A DNA stretch of 64,000 nt. It comes from CAVVEQ01 sp963747315 (GTDB lineage: Bacteria > Chloroflexota > Anaerolineae > Anaerolineales > Anaerolineaceae). Both the position numbers and the translations under genes were made by a program. Positions 42,376-51,767 of this stretch are shown piece after piece (positions within the stretch are counted from its first letter, which is position 1; each line of letters opens with the position of its first letter). The DNA lies in NCBI GenBank assembly GCA_963747315.1, contig CAVVEQ010000013.1, positions 1,038,156 to 1,102,155 on the forward strand. Direction: 5' to 3'. The notes beneath the pieces are model-generated. The model saw only the letters and a program-made list of their open reading frames with translations, had not been told where the DNA came from and ran no database searches.

Positions 42376-44898
42376 CTAGATCCTGGAGTGACTTAATCGG
42401 GCGATCACTTCGTCCTGCAGCTCCTTACCCACGGTCACGAAATACGCGTTGTAGCCGGTGATGCGCACCAACAGATGGCGGTAATCCTGGGGGTGTTTTT
42501 GCGCGTCTTTCAGCATCTCAGCGTCCAGCATGTTCACCTGCAGGGCAGTGCCACCGTTTTCGATGGCCCCCCGCAGAAAAGCTTTGAACTTGGTGCGGTG
42601 CTCTGGATCGCGCAGGATGGAGGGATTAAAGGTGATCGTGTGGCTTGCGCCGTTGGGCAGCGAGTTGTAATATTCCAGCCAATCCCCTCGCCCATCTTCT
42701 GCTTTGCCGCCCAGCACCTTGCCCACGGAGTTCATGTTGGCTGTAGGTCCGTTGATATCCGCGCCGTTCGAGGGGCATATCGCGTTTGAAAGGTACATCC
42801 CCTTGGGGCGGCCGTCTGCGCTGGCAGCCAGGATGGGACCCTCTGAGATCCAGTAATTCCAGCTCAACATCCCCGGGCGATACTGCCGGTTGGTGCAGAT
42901 GGTTTTATGCTTCCAGGTTTCCTCGGTCCAAACGGTCATAACCTTGAGCGCCATTTCATCCGCACTGTCATCATCGCGTCCATATTTGGGTGCTTTGTTC
43001 TTCGCCTTGGCCTGCAGTACCTCGTGCCCTACCCAGTTATCCTTAAGAGCGGCAAGCAACTCCGTCATGGTGCAATCCTTGTGATCGAACACCAGGTACT
43101 TGACCGCCAGCAGCGAATCCACGGTGGTGGCGTAAGTCACCGCTTCCAAAGTAGTGAAGTTGATCTCCGCGCCGCCCTGGGTGATATCCAACCCCTTCTC
43201 GGCACAGCCTTTCACCAGGCAGCTCAGGTAGGGCGTTGGGCAAAATTTCGCCCGCACGGATTCCGTGTTTTCATAATTTTGTACGCATTTGGTGATGATG
43301 TATTCAGTCTGCCGGATGTACGCCTGCCAGAAATCCTCCCAGGTCTTGAACTGGCTTGGATCTCCAGTCTCGGGTCCATCCTGGGTGATCTTGGAAGTTT
43401 TTCCAGTCATAGGATTGGTCACCGGCAGCATGTCCTTACCCCCGGTGAGGGCCAACTCCACCGCCTTCAGCAGGTTGATGTTGTTATCCACCGTGCCGGA
43501 ACGGTCATTGCCCACCATAGTATTTTCCAGGCAGCCTACACCAGCATAATCCCATACATTGCTCTCATTGATCAGATCCGAGTATCCTCCCCGCCTGGCT
43601 TCCAACATCATACCCGCCATCGAGCGCTCATCAAAATTGATCAGGAATGGCGCTCCCTGGCTGGAGGAGATCATATCAACCACCTTATCGAGCAATGCAT
43701 CGGAGCTTCCCCGACAGAGACGCACGTTGGGTTTGGGCTCCAAGATGGGCGACATTTCATCAATAACTTCCAGGATGGCGAAGGTCAGGTCGTTGCTTGC
43801 ATCCCGGCCATTCTTGTCCATCCCGCCCAGGTTGATCAACTGCCCAAACGCGGCTGTAACCCCATTAGGTCCGTTGTTGATCATGGCATCGTAGGCGGTG
43901 TTGCAGTGGAACCAGAAGCACTTCATGATCTCTTTGCCGAACTCGCGATCCATACCTTCATCCAGGGATTTCTGCCAGTATGGGAATAAAAATTGATCGA
44001 TCCTGCCCAGGGAGGTTCCAGCCCCCGGGTAGTTTTCATCCGACATAATCAGCATGTGGTTGAACCAAAGCGCTTGAATCGCCTCCCAAAAATTGGAGGC
44101 AGGCTGCCAGGGAACCCGTTCCACATTGGCTGCCATTTTTTCCAGCTCACCCTTCCTGGCGAGATCGGTTTCTTCTGCAGCCATCTTTTTACAGAGGTCA
44201 GCGTATTTCTGCGCCAATTCCTTTGGCATCGTCGCGGCGGTCATCATCGCCCGGTACTGCGCGCCTTTGGGACCCTGCTTCTCATTCGTGCTCAGTTTTT
44301 CATAGCGGGTTAGCAGGTCGGCGTGGATGCCCTTCCAGCCTCGTTTGAGCGCGTCTTCATGGGCCGGAATCAGGTGCCCGCTGGTTGCACCGGAATTTCC
44401 ATAACCATGATCGTGGAACCAGGTCGCCTGTTCCCGCGCGCCGCCCTTGCCTATTATCCGTTTTTCATACTCGGCAGCTTCCTTTTCATTCAGGCACAGT
44501 GAGGTGAGAATATTAAACCTTGCCCCCGCTAGCAGGTCGCCGGGAAGGATCTCCTGCGGCACATAGTTCACCATGACTTCCTTGTTGAACCATGCCCGCC
44601 GCTCAGCGATGCTCCAGCTCCAGAAGTCCTTATGGAGCTCGATCCTGCGTGCCTTGGCCCGGAAGGAGCCTTTGATGGTGGTTAGCAGCATGAAAGCTTC
44701 AGGGACAATGTAATAGAGCGCTTCATTGTATTGCACGTCCCAGGGAGTGCCGGTGGTCCATGCGGACCAATCGTTCTTCCAGGTGCGGTTCACCCCCATA
44801 AAGTAATAATCGCGCAGCCATTTGATCCTTGGGCTCAGGTTGAAAGGCTGTTTGATCGCGAACCGGGTTGCTTGGGTGGTAACATCTGCCAGTGCCAT
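42376..44898 (-). CDS. Glycyl-radical enzyme, substrate unknown
   Basis: 840 residues from the ATG at 44896-44898, with AGGAGG upstream. The C-terminal radical motif is RITGYNAYF, radical Gly at ~815. The thiyl Cys is at ~456 in GVGCLENTM. The C-x-E spacing is like that of arylacetate decarboxylases and glycyl-radical dehydratases and differs from the double-Cys site of pyruvate formate-lyase. I favour a decarboxylase or lyase of an organic acid (arylacetate decarboxylase-like) but cannot fix the substrate. Neighbours fit an acid-degradation module: a FadR-type regulator upstream, activase downstream, an FAD oxidoreductase and a GPH transporter. Such enzymes are oxygen-sensitive, which implies an anaerobic life style. 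Confidence 0.9.
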   Translation of the reverse strand: MALADVTTQATRFAIKQPFNLSPRIKWLRDYYFMGVNRTWKNDWSAWTTGTPWDVQYNEALYYIVPEAFMLLTTIKGSFRAKARRIELHKDFWSWSIAERRAWFNKEVMVNYVPQEILPGDLLAGARFNILTSLCLNEKEAAEYEKRIIGKGGAREQATWFHDHGYGNSGATSGHLIPAHEDALKRGWKGIHADLLTRYEKLSTNEKQGPKGAQYRAMMTAATMPKELAQKYADLCKKMAAEETDLARKGELEKMAANVERVPWQPASNFWEAIQALWFNHMLIMSDENYPGAGTSLGRIDQFLFPYWQKSLDEGMDREFGKEIMKCFWFHCNTAYDAMINNGPNGVTAAFGQLINLGGMDKNGRDASNDLTFAILEVIDEMSPILEPKPNVRLCRGSSDALLDKVVDMISSSQGAPFLINFDERSMAGMMLEARRGGYSDLINESNVWDYAGVGCLENTMVGNDRSGTVDNNINLLKAVELALTGGKDMLPVTNPMTGKTSKITQDGPETGDPSQFKTWEDFWQAYIRQTEYIITKCVQNYENTESVRAKFCPTPYLSCLVKGCAEKGLDITQGGAEINFTTLEAVTYATTVDSLLAVKYLVFDHKDCTMTELLAALKDNWVGHEVLQAKAKNKAPKYGRDDDSADEMALKVMTVWTEETWKHKTICTNRQYRPGMLSWNYWISEGPILAASADGRPKGMYLSNAICPSNGADINGPTANMNSVGKVLGGKAEDGRGDWLEYYNSLPNGASHTITFNPSILRDPEHRTKFKAFLRGAIENGGTALQVNMLDAEMLKDAQKHPQDYRHLLVRITGYNAYFVTVGKELQDEVIARLSHSRI

Positions 44899-44911
44899 AA
44901 TATCCTCCTGA

Positions 44912-45640
44912 TCAGTCCATCGGGTGAGTTTCGAATACAAAACTCTCGTATCCATGGTCAAGCATGGCAACCATGACCGCCTGCGCCTTTGAGGCATCAT
45001 TTTCAGCGATCGCCGTCATAAGTCCCTCGTGAAAACGAATAACCTCCTGGTGGTTGCCAGGGATGGTATAAAAAAGTGACGCAAAATTCGCATAGAGCGG
45101 CCGGCAGGAATTGAGCAGGAGCGGGTAAAAAATGTTGCCGCTGGCCATGGCAACCAGGTGATGAAACTGAAAGTCGAGAGTTGAAAGCAAGAGAATATCC
45201 TCTCCTGTCGCGTTTTTTTCCTGCTCCACGATACTCATCAACTCATCAAGCTGTTCCTGGCTGCGGTGAATAGCAGCGAGACCAGCGCTCTCGACCTCAA
45301 ATAACCGCCTGAAATCCATCGTGCTTGAAAATAGCCCGGGTTCCAGGTTGCCTGCGCGGAAATTCATCAGGGTAGTCAGCAGGGATAACGAACCCTGGCG
45401 GCGGTAATCATTCACCACCGCCCCACCCGAGGAAAAACGGGTGATCAACCCCTTTGCGGCCAGATCAATGAGCCCATCGTGGACGACAGGTCGGCTGACT
45501 CCCAATTTCAAAGCCAATTCCCGTTCGGATGGCAGTTTTTCACCAATCGATAATTTTCCGGAGAGGATCATCTCCTCAAAACGGATGATGAAATCCTCAA
45601 CCAGGGTTCGCCTCTCCAAGCGTGGAAAATCAGAGTCCAT
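44912..45640 (-). CDS. GntR-family regulator, FadR/FCD type
   Basis: 242 residues. The winged HTH (10-78, LPSERELALKLGVSRPVVHDGL near 39) is followed by an all-helical FCD-type domain (about 85-235). Its metal/acid-binding pattern includes TLDFQFHHLVAMASGN near 150 and FHEGLMTAIAENDASKA near 200. It lies 13 bases upstream of the glycyl-radical enzyme gene on the same strand. A TGGTA-A-TACCA palindrome sits eight bases before its start codon, consistent with autoregulation. FCD regulators commonly bind small carboxylates, which suits an operon that acts on an organic acid. Confidence 0.9.
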   Translation of the reverse strand: MDSDFPRLERRTLVEDFIIRFEEMILSGKLSIGEKLPSERELALKLGVSRPVVHDGLIDLAAKGLITRFSSGGAVVNDYRRQGSLSLLTTLMNFRAGNLEPGLFSSTMDFRRLFEVESAGLAAIHRSQEQLDELMSIVEQEKNATGEDILLLSTLDFQFHHLVAMASGNIFYPLLLNSCRPLYANFASLFYTIPGNHQEVIRFHEGLMTAIAENDASKAQAVMVAMLDHGYESFVFETHPMD

Positions 45641-45647
45641 AGGAAAT

Positions 45648-45693
45648 TGGTATTACCACCAACCAGTGTAACAATTCTTAAAAAGAAAGTCAA
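45648..45693 (-). promoter_or_regulatory. Promoter and FadR-type operator of the glycyl-radical operon
   Basis: On the minus strand TTGACT (45688-45693) and TACACT (45665-45670) are spaced by 17 bases. The palindrome TGGTATTACCA (45648-45658) lies where transcription should start. TGGT/ACCA half-sites are those of the FadR group, so repression by the adjacent gene product is plausible. The -35 box overlaps the terminator arm. Confidence 0.65.
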
Positions 45694-45718
45694 GCAGAGA
45701 ATTTGTCCTGCTTGACTT
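45681..45718 (-). terminator. Intrinsic terminator of the FAD oxidoreductase gene
   Basis: AAGTCAAGCAG (45687-45697) and CTGCTTGACTT (45708-45718) form a perfect 11-base stem with a 10-base loop. On the minus strand it is followed by TCTTTTT. Confidence 0.85.
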
Positions 45719-45737
45719 AATTCCGGCGAATGATCGA

Positions 45738-47264
45738 CTATTTTCCAGAAATTATTTTCTTCGCCGCTTTGGCTGCCCCTTCCATGACATGCACCACACC
45801 GCCCCCGCTCTCACTCTGCGCCCCAATGAACCATAAACCTGTTATTGGGGTCTGGAAAGCTGGAGGATGATTGCCCATCACCGGTGGCACTCCTCCAAAA
45901 CAATGGTGGCTCTGGTGGGTTCGGTTTCTGAAATCCTCAGGCGTAAGGATCAGCATTTTTTTAGTGTGATCTCTAAGTCCAGGGATATGCTTTTCCGCTT
46001 CGATCAGCAGTTTATCCGCTAGCTCCGCGCGCCGCTCACCCCAGGATCCAACCTTGAGCCTATCTGGCGCGACGGTGTAAATGGTCACAGCGTGCATACC
46101 GGCTGGAGCCATCTGTGGGGAATGTAATGAAGGTATATAGATCAGCAACCCTTCGCGACCTTCGTGGTAATCTCCAGTTCGCAGGCGCCGGACAGCTCCT
46201 TCGAGATCATCCGTCCCGTAGTAATAACACAGGGCAGCCTGCTGAAACTCGGAGGGGTCGAAGTCCACACCCAGCTGCACCATCAAAACAGATTCCATCA
46301 ACCGGTTCGATTCAACCTGCTGCACGAATTCGATCGGTAGGTTCTCTTTTCCAACCAGGTCGAAGAAAACCTCTTTCATTCCCCCGGTAGCAATTACCAG
46401 GTCTGCCGGTGCTTGATCATTGCCATCCACTTCCACTCCAGTGATTTTTCCATCTTCCACCATTATCCTGGTAATGGTTTTTCGGGTGAGGATCTGTCCA
46501 CCATGATCACGGGTCACCCCGGCTATGGCATCCACCATACTTTGGCAGCCACCCAGCAAGTAGGAATAAGCGATTTGCGCGCTGTGTGTTCCAGGATAAG
46601 TTGGGATGCGTTTATCGAAAGCTGTCTCCAGATGAATGGCAGGAACACCCAGGGCGGGAAATTCACTAGGCGCGGTTACAAAATCCGCGACAATGCCCAG
46701 GAAGATGGTCTTCAATCTTGCAGACTGGAAAAAGTGATCCATTAACTGACTCGCGTTCCAATTGGCATATCGCTTTACGGGTTGAAAAGCCAGCCACAAC
46801 CGAAGTTTTGTCAACAGGGCTGGCAGGCCTCTGGTAATTTCCAGTTGCCGGACCAGCGACAAGAGGCTGATGACTTGCTCGTAAAATTTGTAATACTTAT
46901 CCAGGGCTGTTGCCTCATCGGAGAATAACTCCTTGAGCTTTTCCTTCCTCCAGTAAGGTCCCCCATAATCTTTCGGTTTCCAAAGAGGCAACCCCAGTAT
47001 CTCCAAACCACGATCCTCGTGGATCGAAGGAACCTGGTCGCTAACTCCGAGTTCTTCAAGGATCTGCCTGCCCTTATCACCGGGAGCGAATCCATCCAGT
47101 AGAAGCGGGCCAATATCCCAGGAGAATCCATCCTGCCGAAGTGTGGCGGTCACCCCGCCAATCGAAGGGAATTGTTCATAAATGGTCACATGATGTCCAG
47201 CCTTGGCAAGGTATGCACCAGCTGTCAATCCCGATATCCCTGAACCGATGATCGCAATTTTCAT
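45738..47264 (-). CDS. FAD-dependent oxidoreductase, phytoene-desaturase-like
   Basis: 508 residues. The N-terminal dinucleotide motif is IAIIGSGISGLTAGAYLAKAGH (3-24), followed by YEQFPSIGG. The pattern and length fit the amine-oxidase/carotenoid desaturase-type (NAD(P)/FAD) family. A C-terminal FAD motif lies near 480 (TGLWFIGAQSESGGGVVHVMEG). No carotenoid genes are close, so it may be a general oxidoreductase rather than a desaturase. The MFS gene 7 bases upstream shares the strand, and a terminator follows. It could oxidise or reduce the substrate of the adjacent glycyl-radical system, but that is inference. Confidence 0.85.
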   Translation of the reverse strand: MKIAIIGSGISGLTAGAYLAKAGHHVTIYEQFPSIGGVTATLRQDGFSWDIGPLLLDGFAPGDKGRQILEELGVSDQVPSIHEDRGLEILGLPLWKPKDYGGPYWRKEKLKELFSDEATALDKYYKFYEQVISLLSLVRQLEITRGLPALLTKLRLWLAFQPVKRYANWNASQLMDHFFQSARLKTIFLGIVADFVTAPSEFPALGVPAIHLETAFDKRIPTYPGTHSAQIAYSYLLGGCQSMVDAIAGVTRDHGGQILTRKTITRIMVEDGKITGVEVDGNDQAPADLVIATGGMKEVFFDLVGKENLPIEFVQQVESNRLMESVLMVQLGVDFDPSEFQQAALCYYYGTDDLEGAVRRLRTGDYHEGREGLLIYIPSLHSPQMAPAGMHAVTIYTVAPDRLKVGSWGERRAELADKLLIEAEKHIPGLRDHTKKMLILTPEDFRNRTHQSHHCFGGVPPVMGNHPPAFQTPITGLWFIGAQSESGGGVVHVMEGAAKAAKKIISGK

Positions 47265-47271
47265 CTCCGCC

Positions 47272-48646
47272 TCACTTTACGGCGGCTTCCTGGGTTGCCT
47301 TTCGCTCCGCCAGTTGTTTGACAAGCTCGGCATGATTTGCCCGCGTGATCGGGTAGCGGATCAGGATGGGCAGGCTGAAGAGGATCACAACCGCCGGGAC
47401 AATGCAAAAGAAAAACCTGATCCCGAATAGCGCTTCAGAAGTTTGTTCTGCGTTGGGTACATAATTGAACCAGGCCAGTGCCCAGCCTGCCACTGCCACA
47501 CCGAGAGCCCCTGTGAATTTGGACAAGAATGCCCATAATCCGTAAAAGACCCCCTCCCGTCGTTCTCCGGTAAGCAGTTCATCATATTCAATAACATCCG
47601 GAAGCATGCTCCAGGGGGATACCCATTGGGTGGAAAATCCCATGCCCGCAACGAACGCGATCACATAGATTAATGGCGTCGGTTCATGCGGGAGCAGGTA
47701 ACCGAAAAGAATCGCAATCGAAGCGATACCAAGCCCCAATGCATAAGCAGGGCCTTTATTGATCCTGTCAGAAAGAATTTTAGCAGGTACAAGGAAGATT
47801 CCGATGCTGACCAGCATGACCAAAAGCACATACGACACCTGGTCCGGCATTTTGAGCTGGTAGGTGATGAAATAGGGAACAAGAGCTGTGAGAATCGTAA
47901 AACTGAAACTGCTTAGAATGAACGCTGCCATCAACTTAAGGAAGGGTTTGTTCTTGAACGATGTGCCGATGGCCTTTAATGCAGGTAATTGGGAAGGTTC
48001 CCCTACCATTTCCCCTGTTTCTTTGATTGTTAGCGTGGTGACCAGAATCATAACTACCGCCACGATCCCAAAAAAAGCACCGGTGGCGCTCCAGGCTTGT
48101 TGGGTATCCATTCCCTGACCTTCAAATATGCCCACCAGGATGGTCGTTAACGCTGCCCCCAGGATATACCCGAGAACACTGAAGATCATCCGGACGGAGG
48201 TCAACCCTGCCCGTTCGCTGTAATCGCGGGTTATTTCCGGGGTCAGAGCATAATATGGTACCGAGGTCATGGTGTGGAAAGAGTCCACCAGCAGGAAGGT
48301 GAGCAGAACAGCAAAGAAAGCGGCTGATCCGGTCAAACCGTAAGGCAGGGAAAACATGATCCAGGTGGAAATTCCCAATGGAATCACCCCGATCATCATG
48401 AAATATCCGCCTGCGCCCAAACCGGGAATGAACACGATCGGACCAATATCCAAACAACGGGTCATTGATCGCGTCCCAGGTCAATTTCCCCACCATTAAG
48501 GCTGCCCCAGCAATTGCGGGATCTATTCCGGCTACATCGGTATAGTAGAAAAGGAGAAAAAATTGGATGGAGGAGGTGATCAGGGCAAAACCCAGATCTG
48601 CCACCCCGTATCGCGTTTTAAAACCAGCCGTGAGTTTTTGATTCAT
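47272..48646 (-). CDS. GPH-type sodium or proton symporter (MFS; frameshifted)
   Basis: About 457 residues after joining two frames near 48408-48420, where FGRRR meets YFMMIGVIPLG (the family has a GRRRPY motif here). The break is an insertion of one base or a loss of two. The N-terminal part carries RYGVADLGFALITSSIQFFLLFYY and DAINDPLFGYWSDRVHSRFG, diagnostic of the glycoside-pentoside-hexuronide family. The rest has about 10 more membrane helices and DVIEYDELLTGERREGVFYG near 345, another family signature. Likely substrates are glycosides, uronates or organic acids. It begins the block that contains the FAD oxidoreductase and the glycyl-radical operon. Confidence 0.87.
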
Positions 48647-48771
48647 GATGACCTCACTAAAATATTGTGAATGGTTTATTTTAACAGCAAAAGATATTTC
48701 AAATTTGTCCTATTGGTAGAACTTCAATAAATCCTCTTAAAGGATTAGAGGGGAATTCGAGCTGCACGGAT

Positions 48772-48791
48772 ATAAGTTAAAATCAACTTAT
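48772..48791 (+). promoter_or_regulatory. Inverted repeat upstream of the EamA gene
   Basis: ATAAGTT (48772-48778) and AACTTAT (48785-48791) form a perfect 7-base inverted repeat with 6 bases between, ending 11 bases before the ATG. It may be an operator; no regulator is known. Confidence 0.3.
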
Positions 48792-48802
48792 CAAATTACT
48801 CC

Positions 48803-49879
48803 ATGAAAACTTCGATCAAGCCTGTCCTACAGGTATTTTTTGCAGCAATTCTTTTCGGGGCGTCCGCACCGATTTCCAAATCGCTATTAGGTTCCATAGA
48901 CCCAATTCCACTAGCAGCCTTACTTTACATCGGGTCAGGCATAGGCTCATGGATATCTCTATTGATCCGCAAGGGCAATCGAAAAAACGATGATCGCGAA
49001 GCGCGCTTATCCAGACCCGATATTCCCTGGCTGATTGGTGCGATCCTTGCGGGTGGGGTAGCAGCTCCTATCCTGTTGCTTCTTGGCTTGAATCAAACAC
49101 CAGCATCCACCGCTTCCTTGCTGTTAAACTTTGAAACCGTGGCTACTGCATTGATCGCAGGGCTGCTTTTCCACGAAGCTGTGGGTAGGAGGATATTTAT
49201 TGCAGTAGGAATGATTACCTTAGCAAGTATCCTTCTTACTTGGAATGGGGGTGCCTGGGGTTTTCCACTGGGTGCCCTAGCCATCATAGCAGCTTGTTTC
49301 CTGTGGGGGCTGGATAACAACCTCACGAGAAATATCTCCGGGAAAGATCCTTTGATGATCGTCGGAGTGAAAGGGATTTGTGCTGGCACGTTTTCTTTGC
49401 TCTTGGCACGAATTCTTGGAATCGCTTTTCCCCAAATTAATTCAATACTGATTGCGATGCTGGTCGGGGCTGTATGCTATGGGTTGAGTATTCAATTATT
49501 CATTCTGGGATTACGTGGTTTAGGTTCGGCGCGTTCTGGCGCGTTATTCGGAACAGCACCATTTGTCGGTGCGATCCTTTCCCTGGTTTTTTTGAAAGAA
49601 ATCCCCCAAACTCTTTTTTGGCTCGCCTTACCCATCATGGGTGTCGGTGCCTGGCTGATGCTTACAGAGGATCATGCTCACGCTCATGCACATCACAGCT
49701 TGGATCACGCTCATTCCCACACGCATGCAGACGAGCACCACCGTCACGAACACCCGGGAGGTGGCGCGGTGTTTACAGGGAACCATTCACATCCTCATCG
49801 CCATGTGCCACTCTCCCATGCGCATGCGCACGCACCTGACCTTCACCACCGCCATGGCCATATAAAATCCCCTAAATGA
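48803..49879 (+). CDS. EamA-family transporter with His-rich C-terminal tail
   Basis: 358 residues. Ten membrane helices in two EamA repeats (about 1-290) are typical of the drug/metabolite transporter superfamily: FAAILFGASAPISKSLLG near 13 and LLGLNQTPASTASLLLNFE near 94. After the last helix comes a tail of about 65 residues (~293-358) with 27 or more His, in pairs such as HAHAHAHHSLDHAHSHTH. That makes metal binding or sensing likely, perhaps export of zinc, nickel or cobalt. The gene is divergent from the GPH transporter and monocistronic. I have not seen the substrate documented. Confidence 0.85.
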   Translation: MKTSIKPVLQVFFAAILFGASAPISKSLLGSIDPIPLAALLYIGSGIGSWISLLIRKGNRKNDDREARLSRPDIPWLIGAILAGGVAAPILLLLGLNQTPASTASLLLNFETVATALIAGLLFHEAVGRRIFIAVGMITLASILLTWNGGAWGFPLGALAIIAACFLWGLDNNLTRNISGKDPLMIVGVKGICAGTFSLLLARILGIAFPQINSILIAMLVGAVCYGLSIQLFILGLRGLGSARSGALFGTAPFVGAILSLVFLKEIPQTLFWLALPIMGVGAWLMLTEDHAHAHAHHSLDHAHSHTHADEHHRHEHPGGGAVFTGNHSHPHRHVPLSHAHAHAPDLHHRHGHIKSPK

Positions 49880-49912
49880 TTGTTTATTGCGATAATGCCG
49901 GCGATTAATTGA

Positions 49913-50563
49913 TTAATCCGAACTTCGCCTGCTTTGGTTTTTCAGCCTGAATTCAAGAATTGCTGTTTTGATCCCGGGTATTCTCAACACCAACAGGAGA
50001 ATCACCACTACGGCGTAAATCAACGGTAGCGAATAATCTCCCTGTAATAGAAACAAGTTACCTTTCACCACCATTCCAAAATGCAAAATCACCAGGGGGG
50101 AGAGAATATAGACCAGGCGGTGAAGTCTCTTCCAATTTGGTCCGAGCTTTTGCCTCCAGTAACGGTTGGAGGTGATCGCCAGTGCGATCAGAATCAACAA
50201 AGCAACTGCCCCAACAATGATATAACTGCGCCGCGTGAGTTCAGCGAAGATCAAGCCCAGATCCAACCCATAATCCAATGTGGTAAAAATCAACACGTGA
50301 ATGAAAGCGTATAAAGCGCCATACAGACCCAGGGCTTTTCGCCGATGGACGAATTCGCCCCGTCCGGTAATAAGCCTCGCAGGAGTAGATGCCAGGGAAA
50401 GAACGAGAAAAAAAAGGGCTAACCTCCCTGTCTGGTGCTCAAGCTCCAGGATTGGGTTCACCCACAGGTCACCAGAAATATATCGATACGTAAGGATTGC
50501 CAGGGGCAGGATCCCCCCCAGATGAACGATGACCTGGGGAATGGTTGGATGCTTATTGATCAC
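49913..50563 (-). CDS. msrQ: MsrQ, haem-containing membrane subunit of the methionine sulfoxide reductase system
   Basis: 216 residues, about five to six membrane helices of the ferric-reductase-like (YedZ) fold. It transfers electrons from the quinone pool or a flavin reductase to MsrP. Candidate haem-ligand histidines occur in IVHLGGILPL (near 12), ALYAFIHVLIFTTLDYGL near 87 and KRLHRLVYILSPLVILHFGM near 150-167. The gene abuts the msrP stop, consistent with the msrPQ operon. The length matches the family. Confidence 0.93.
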   Translation of the reverse strand: MINKHPTIPQVIVHLGGILPLAILTYRYISGDLWVNPILELEHQTGRLALFFLVLSLASTPARLITGRGEFVHRRKALGLYGALYAFIHVLIFTTLDYGLDLGLIFAELTRRSYIIVGAVALLILIALAITSNRYWRQKLGPNWKRLHRLVYILSPLVILHFGMVVKGNLFLLQGDYSLPLIYAVVVILLLVLRIPGIKTAILEFRLKNQSRRSSD

Positions 50564-51523
50564 TCAGTAGCTCACTCGCAGGTCCATCCCATCGTAAAGG
50601 CTGGCAACTTCATCCTCATAACCGTTGAACATCAGCGTTTTTCGCCTGCCGTTTTCTCCAATCCTCCGCTCGGTCGCCTGCGACCAACGGGGATGATCCA
50701 CATTTGGGTTAACGTTTGAATAAAAACCGTACTCGCGGGGGTTGATTGTATTCCACATAGTTTCTGGTCTTTCTGTGACGAGTTCGATCTTGTATATGGA
50801 CTTGATAGACTTGAAACCGTATTTCCAGGGTACCACCACTCTCACCCCACCCCCATTCTGCGCAGGCAGCTCACCGCCATACAAACCGGTTCCAATAATC
50901 GCGAGGTCGTGCATGGCCTCATCCAACCGCAATCCTTCCTGGTACGGCCAGGGATAGGAAAAGTCGCTCAATCCCGGCATTTCATCCGGACGGGTAACCG
51001 TCTCAAACCTGACGAATTTCGCTTCCGTTTTGGGTACAGCTGCTTCCAAAATCCTGGAGATGGGGAAACCCACCCATGGGATTACCATGCTCCATCCCTC
51101 CACGCACCGCATCCGATATATTCTCTCTTCCGGTTTGAAGCTATTTACCAGGTCTTCTCCGCTAAATGTTATTGGTTTATCAACCAATCCGGATACTTCC
51201 ACACTCCAGGGGGAGGTCTGAAAATTCCTGGCAAGTGCTTTTACCGAGGTTTTATCGGTTGTGAATTCGTAGTAATTGTTATACCCGGTTACCTGATCAT
51301 ACGGTGTGGCCGGGTCCCCCAATTCATCCTCCAGCCCTGGTGTGATAGTGGCACTGTCGGTCGGCTTCTGCGTATCGGATAGGATTCTAGGAGCGCATGC
51401 TGCCAGAACCATACTTCCAGCCAGAAATCCTGTAGAACGGATGAAGTTCCTGCGGGAAAGATAAAGATCTTTTGGGGTGATCTCTGTTGGATCAATGGAA
51501 TTTTGGTTATATCGCTTTGGCAT
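50564..51523 (-). CDS. msrP: MsrP, molybdopterin methionine sulfoxide reductase
   Basis: 319 residues. The Tat signal is SRRNFIRSTGF near 23-33, followed by a lipobox-like VLAAC (~43). The molybdenum-ligand Cys lies in RMRCVEGWSM near 144, a sulfite-oxidase-fold signature. Other markers: PWVGFPISRILEAA, QEGLRLDEAMHD, LYGGELPAQNGGGVRVVVPWKYGFKS. It repairs methionine sulfoxide in envelope proteins, drawing electrons from MsrQ, encoded directly after it. The possible Tat lipoprotein form is unusual in this family. The gene is followed immediately by msrQ. Confidence 0.95.
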   Translation of the reverse strand: MPKRYNQNSIDPTEITPKDLYLSRRNFIRSTGFLAGSMVLAACAPRILSDTQKPTDSATITPGLEDELGDPATPYDQVTGYNNYYEFTTDKTSVKALARNFQTSPWSVEVSGLVDKPITFSGEDLVNSFKPEERIYRMRCVEGWSMVIPWVGFPISRILEAAVPKTEAKFVRFETVTRPDEMPGLSDFSYPWPYQEGLRLDEAMHDLAIIGTGLYGGELPAQNGGGVRVVVPWKYGFKSIKSIYKIELVTERPETMWNTINPREYGFYSNVNPNVDHPRWSQATERRIGENGRRKTLMFNGYEDEVASLYDGMDLRVSY

Positions 51524-51730
51524 AGTGTTCCTTTCTTACTTAATGATTATCGATTTATTGATTCTAACAAGTCATCCGTTCAATTCAAGGTGTGTATATG
51601 GTTTTCAAGACACTTACTTTTTTTACAATTTTTGGAGTAAGTTGATATTTCTTATCTAATTATCCTACATATTTCTAAAACCATTCGCAGAGATAACTTA
51701 GAATTTGATGAAAATGCTAAAAAATCATTG

Positions 51731-51759
51731 TTGTTTATTACGCAATAGCGTTGTATAAT
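51731..51759 (+). promoter_or_regulatory. Promoter of the IclR gene (likely leaderless mRNA)
   Basis: TTGTTT (51731-51736) and perfect TATAAT (51754-51759) are 17 bases apart. Transcription would start near 51766, and the ATG is at 51768, so the transcript has almost no leader. The spacer holds an imperfect palindrome around CGCAATAGCG, a possible IclR site. Confidence 0.7.
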
Positions 51760-51767
51760 ATTCAACA

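Noticed and set aside
42376..44898. Pyruvate formate-lyase
   Set aside because: It has a single Cys in GCLE, not the Cys-Cys pair of PflB, and lacks PFL neighbours.
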